DNA of 21,784 nt, taken from NCBI GenBank assembly GCA_002633005.1, contig NMRA01000814.1, positions 112,754 through 134,537 of the forward strand, written 5' to 3'. A program made the translations under genes and the position numbers. Below, one piece after another: positions 18,481 through 21,784 of the stretch. The notes under the pieces are model-generated. The model made no database searches. It had not been told where the DNA came from and saw only the letters and a list, made by a program, of their open reading frames with translations. The stretch is from Phoronis australis (taxonomy: Eukaryota; Phoronida; Phoronidae). The first letter of the stretch is position 1. Each line of letters starts with the position of its first letter.

Positions 18481-18740
18481 AAAAGAAGCACGCTTAGTAG
18501 CTCAATTCAAGATCTCACAAGTCTACATCGGGATATGAAGGCACAATTTCCAACCATCTGACAAGAGACTTGCAAAACAATAACGCATTGGTAGAAAACC
18601 CTGCACAATGCTACTCAGTGGAAAAACGCCACCAGGGGGAGGCACGAATCATTGATCCCAAGGGACCAGCCATTATAAACATTTTGACGACTTGAAGGAG
18701 TAGAACAAAAAATATATAACATTGGGGAAGAAAAATCATT

Positions 18741-18746
18741 TTTATT
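18741..18746 (-). terminator. PIN1 poly(A) signal
   Basis: TTTATT on the plus strand is AATAAA on the minus strand, 341 bp beyond the PIN1 stop. It is a canonical signal in a sensible place, so the 3' untranslated region is probably about 360 nt (roughly 18725-19087). No closer AATAAA was seen on that strand. Confidence 0.6.
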
Positions 18747-19087
18747 ACAATTCAATGACATTGCAGGAATAATTTCCGTCTGTTAACTAACCTTTAATGA
18801 TTAATTGCACAGCAACTTCAGAAGAAAAATGACTTCATTAATATGAGAACCATATATTTTTACTAAGAAGATCGCATAGCATGAACAGCACTCATCTAAC
18901 ATCTCACAAAGTCTTCCAGCATGTTACCCATGCCTTATGGTTACTTATAAGAGAAGTATACAGTTTTACAATTATGCAAACACATGGAACTGAATAAGAT
19001 ACACATCACAGAACCAGAATGCTGTAGCACTAAAGTTCAACAGCCTCTTCCATGGGATGCCTAAAGAATTTCAAATCTTAGTTAATT

Positions 19088-19308
19088 TTATGCAGTGCGT
19101 AAAATGATGTGTATTCCTGAGTCTGTAAAGATGGGCTCACTCAGCTGGTTGACCTCCAAGGCGAATGTGGCATCTTCGAAGGGCTTCTGCATTTGCCCGC
19201 GACCAAAGAATCCCAAATCCCCACCTTTCTGGGCTGACCCACAGTCGCTGTTGATTTTGGCCAGATCTGCTAATGTTGCCTCACCCGAGACAATCTTTTG
19301 ACGAAAAC
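19088..19308 (-). CDS. PIN1: Peptidyl-prolyl isomerase Pin1, last exon (parvulin domain)
   Basis: On the minus strand this gives F-R-Q-K-I-V-S-G-E then [51 protein letters not shown] and [12 protein letters not shown], then TAA. It aligns with the C-terminal half of human Pin1. Pin1 twists pSer/pThr-Pro bonds in mitotic and signalling proteins. The active-site Cys (human C113, here S-D-C-G), the pocket residues L122, M130 and F134 (in D-L-G and Q-M-Q-K-P-F), S154 and H157 are all present. The acceptor is TTAACAG on the minus strand before 19308. Phase 1 joins it to the exon ending at 21692, with a shared Gly codon. It lies tail to tail with CSNK2B and is flanked on both sides by inverted repeat blocks. 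Confidence 0.95.
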
Positions 19309-19852
19309 CTGTTAACGTACATGAAGGATGTAGAACTTCAACTAAGTCACAAGCTGTACGAACAAAGCAAAGCTGATTTTAAAAAAAACGCTTGAATCTT
19401 GGCATGAATGTTTTAATCTCAGCTGCAGATTGAACAGCTGAAAACGGGACTGTGATAGGAATTTCTGCAAACAATCACCCCTACTTTATGCCTGTTCAGG
19501 CATATGTGCAGTACTGTATTGGCGTGCCATTAGGCCCACAGGCAGAACTGGCTTATATGAGAAACTTAGCCACATGGCCTAATATAGGAACCACATAGTA
19601 AAAAAGGACAAAAAAGGCAAGACAAAAGTTTAGCAAAAATTTCTTGAAAATACACCAAGGAACTCCAGTGATGCAAAAGCAAAAAAAATGTCTTTAGAAG
19701 ACACAGCAGTAGTCAAAACAGGTGCACTTGTATGCAAATAAAATTAATTCATGAGCTTATGCAGGGGACATTGCCTACTTCGGCTTATATACCAAATTTA
19801 GGTGCATACACCAAAATGCAAACCACTTAGGTGTAAAAATGATGTGAAAAAA

Positions 19853-20116
19853 GGTGTTATTGCGGATATAGGCACATGGGCCTGAAAGTGCAGCAATGCG
19901 GTATACCTCAGGAAACTAGGTGTTACTGCGGATATAGGCACATGGGCCTGAAAGTGCAGCAATGCGGTATACCTCAGGAAACTAGGTGTTACTGTGGATA
20001 TAGGCACATGGGCCTGAAAGTGCAGCAATGCGGTATACCTCAGGAAACTAGGTGTTATTGCGGATATAGGCACATGGGCCTGAAAGTGTAGCAATGCGGT
20101 ATACCTCAGGAAACTT
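19853..20116. repeat. 66-bp minisatellite, 4 copies, in the PIN1 last intron
   Basis: GGTGTTATTGCGGATATAGG and 46 more bases start at 19853, 19919, 19985 and 20051 with only single-base changes. The period is divisible by three, so open frames run through both strands without being genes. Confidence 0.93.
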
Positions 20117-20139
20117 TTGGTAACAAACATGATCAATTT

Positions 20140-21432
20140 TTTTAACAGACATTTAAAACAAGAGCAACGCGGAGCATTGAAATGCACCCACGAATGCATC
20201 GCAAATGGTGTGCTTTTAGGGTTATTTATTTGTACCATAAAAATGACCACTGGCGCAAAAACTTACAATCCATCCAAAAACGGGAAAATGCCATATTTCA
20301 TAAAAATCTGTCAAGGAACTTCAGAGAAACAAAGGAAACCAGAATAAAATGAAATTGCCACTTAAGTGGGCACAGCGCCCGTTGGATCTGCCTGAAAGTC
20401 GTCGTCAACTGTTGTTATATTCATTATAAATACACTCACTAAATTTATTGAAGATCCTGCAGTTGGCTTAGGAGATACAGCTATGGACGCAAAACAAAAC
20501 TACCACTACAAGGTGCCACAGTAGTCAGTCGCCATCATCAAACGTCCCCTTCACGCTGAGAACATATATGCCAATTTTTAAAATCATCCTAAGAATGATT
20601 TGGTTGATAGACGGGTGGATGCCAAAAACAAGATTCGAAAACAGCAAAAATGGCCACCAGGTATTGCAAAATATCTTGATTCCATCCAAAACCAGGAGGA
20701 TAGCGTCACCTCACCATTAGATGCCTATATTCAAAATTTTATGAGCAACTGTTGAGGACCTTTGAACATACAGAGCTAAATGTAAAAACTTAAATTGCCA
20801 CTAGGGGGTACACCAGAAGTCAGATCTGTCTGGAAGTCGTCGTCGTTCGTAGTCAACATCATATCAATACACTTGTTAAATTAAGTAAAAATCTTGCGAA
20901 CAGTTTAGGAGATACAGGCATAGGCGTGAAAAAAACTACCACTAGGAGGCGTCAAAGTAGTGGAAGCCATCGGATAATCATCATCAGCCGTCCACTTCAT
21001 AGTAAGCACATACATGCCAATTTTCACAATCATTCTTTGAGTGGTTTGGTTGATACAGGGGTGGACGCAAAAAACAGACTCGAAAACAGTAAAAATGGCC
21101 ACTAGGTGGTGCAAATTACGTCGCATCCATCTGAAAAAGTGAGGATAGTGTCATCTCACTAATAGGTGCCTACATACGGAATTTTATGAAAATCCGTTGA
21201 GGACTTTTGAAGAAACAGAGGTAAATGTAAAAACTAAAGTTGCCATTAGGTGACACACTGGTAGTCAAATCCGTCCGAAAGTTTGATCATGCCATCCCAT
21301 CCACAAAAGGAACGTATGTGCAAAATTTCATGAACATACGTCAAGGGGTTTTGGAGATAGAGCAGTGGACGTCGGACACCGGACGAAGATGATGGCATAA
21401 TGCGTCCACATACAAATATGTGGGTGCATAAA
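20140..21432 (-). mobile_element. Right arm of the foldback-like repeat, inside the PIN1 intron
   Basis: Read on the minus strand, it begins at 21432 with TTTTTATGCACCCACATA and a hairpin (21400-21429), then CATCATCTTCGTCCGGTG. Modules follow with boxes near 21245 (A), 21104 (B), 20946 (C), 20804 (A), 20658 (B), 20508 (C), 20362 (A) and 20250 (B). The A-B-C order repeats every 438-446 bp. It ends with an inner segment shared with 16330-16412. No transposase frame is visible. Long arms made of repeated modules with hairpin ends are characteristic of foldback-type DNA elements; the exact family is not identified. Confidence 0.72.
21096..21112 (+). promoter_or_regulatory. CTCF-like box in a right-arm B module
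   Basis: TGGCCACTAGGTGGTGC differs from the core by one base (GGT for GGC). It is in plus orientation, opposite to the matches at 17544-18157, so the pairs point towards the PIN1 last exon from outside in or the reverse, depending on motif convention. Confidence 0.35.
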
Positions 21433-21691
21433 AATTGAATTGACCCAGTAACTGTTAACCACTACAGACTCTGAATCGTAAAAATCTGCGTACTACTAAT
21501 CAAAACCAAAATAAGCAGAAATAAACACATTCTCCAACGTCTACAATTTCTGCGAAAAAAAGCATAACCCAGTTTGCAAATTTCACCACAAGTATGAAAA
21601 CACATTTATCTATAGAATTAGAAACTGAAGGCCAAGAACAAGAAGAGATATTAAGCCATGCCTCAGCATGTGTCTTTATTATTCTATTCAC

Positions 21692-21784
21692 CTTTTAAGA
21701 TCTCCAGTGCCTCATCCTTGGTACGCGTAATATTAGGCTCCCTCCATGACGCTGGTCGCCGTGAATCCCGGTGCTTGACAAGCA
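21692..21784 (-). CDS. PIN1: Peptidyl-prolyl isomerase Pin1, penultimate exon, cut by window end
   Basis: The minus-strand translation is [20 protein letters not shown] then [10 protein letters not shown] and the first base of a Gly codon. It matches the start of the Pin1 catalytic domain. The basic triad that binds the phosphate of the substrate (human K63, R68, R69) is intact as V-K-H and S-R-R-P. The donor on the minus strand is GTGAAT after 21692. The WW domain and the first catalytic His lie beyond 21784. The intron to the last exon is 2383 bp and filled by repeats. Confidence 0.95.

Noticed and set aside
19798-20250. 150-codon minus-strand frame
   Set aside because: It crosses the 66-bp minisatellite and foldback-repeat sequence, has repeated F-L-R-Y-T-A-L-L-H units and no relation to PIN1, whose intron it occupies.
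14530-21432. One 6.9-kb transposon that captured the PIN1 exon
   Set aside because: The PIN1 exon joins in phase with its upstream exon and ends in a normal 3' region, so it is the resident gene. Separate insertions in opposite orientation explain the mirror pattern more simply. No flanking target duplication was found.

Overview
The window is eukaryotic: introns with GT/AG borders, many non-coding minisatellites, transposon remnants and an assembly gap. It holds parts of two conserved animal genes arranged tail to tail. CSNK2B, the regulatory beta subunit of protein kinase CK2, runs on the plus strand. PIN1, a phospho-Ser/Thr-Pro prolyl isomerase, runs on the minus strand. Codon choice, intron structure and the transposon-rich, minisatellite-rich character suggest an invertebrate animal. 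A lancelet-like deuterostome is plausible, but this is a guess and not a demonstrated assignment.

CSNK2B layout (human residue numbers by alignment): the first coding exons (about residues 1-58) lie before base 1. The exon for residues 59-97 is present twice, as exon 4a (3189-3304) and exon 4b (4167-4282). Both are 116 bp, share the same phases and have intact frames. Exon 5 (5539-5614) and exon 6 (6079-6268) are single copy. The last coding exon is again present twice, as 7a (8602-8704) and 7b (13386-13506), with alternative C-terminal tails. Frame arithmetic allows exactly one of 4a/4b: using both, or neither, hits a stop codon within a few codons. Four CK2-beta isoforms are therefore predicted (4a or 4b combined with 7a or 7b).

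Several exon edges of this gene lie inside tandem duplications that carry the splice site along. A 96-bp array holds the acceptor side of exon 4a, and one copy is split by a 2.18-kb non-autonomous DNA transposon. The donor of 4b is present three times, the donor of exon 5 seven times and the acceptor of 7b twice. Ordinary minisatellites fill most other introns and the region after 7b.

The right third (14530-21432) holds copies of a foldback-like repeat family. Its ends are hairpin-forming inverted repeats, and its body is built from roughly 145-bp modules in an A-B-C order that repeats every 440 bp or so. Each module has a box resembling CCACTAGGKGGC, and several boxes match the vertebrate CTCF consensus. 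The left copies (plus orientation) and the right copy (minus orientation) face each other around the last exon of PIN1 (19088-19308, minus). The preceding PIN1 exon is cut by the window end (21692-21784, minus).

The two genes encode proteins known to interact functionally: Pin1 binds mitotically phosphorylated CK2. Their convergent placement is therefore worth noting, though it may be coincidence.
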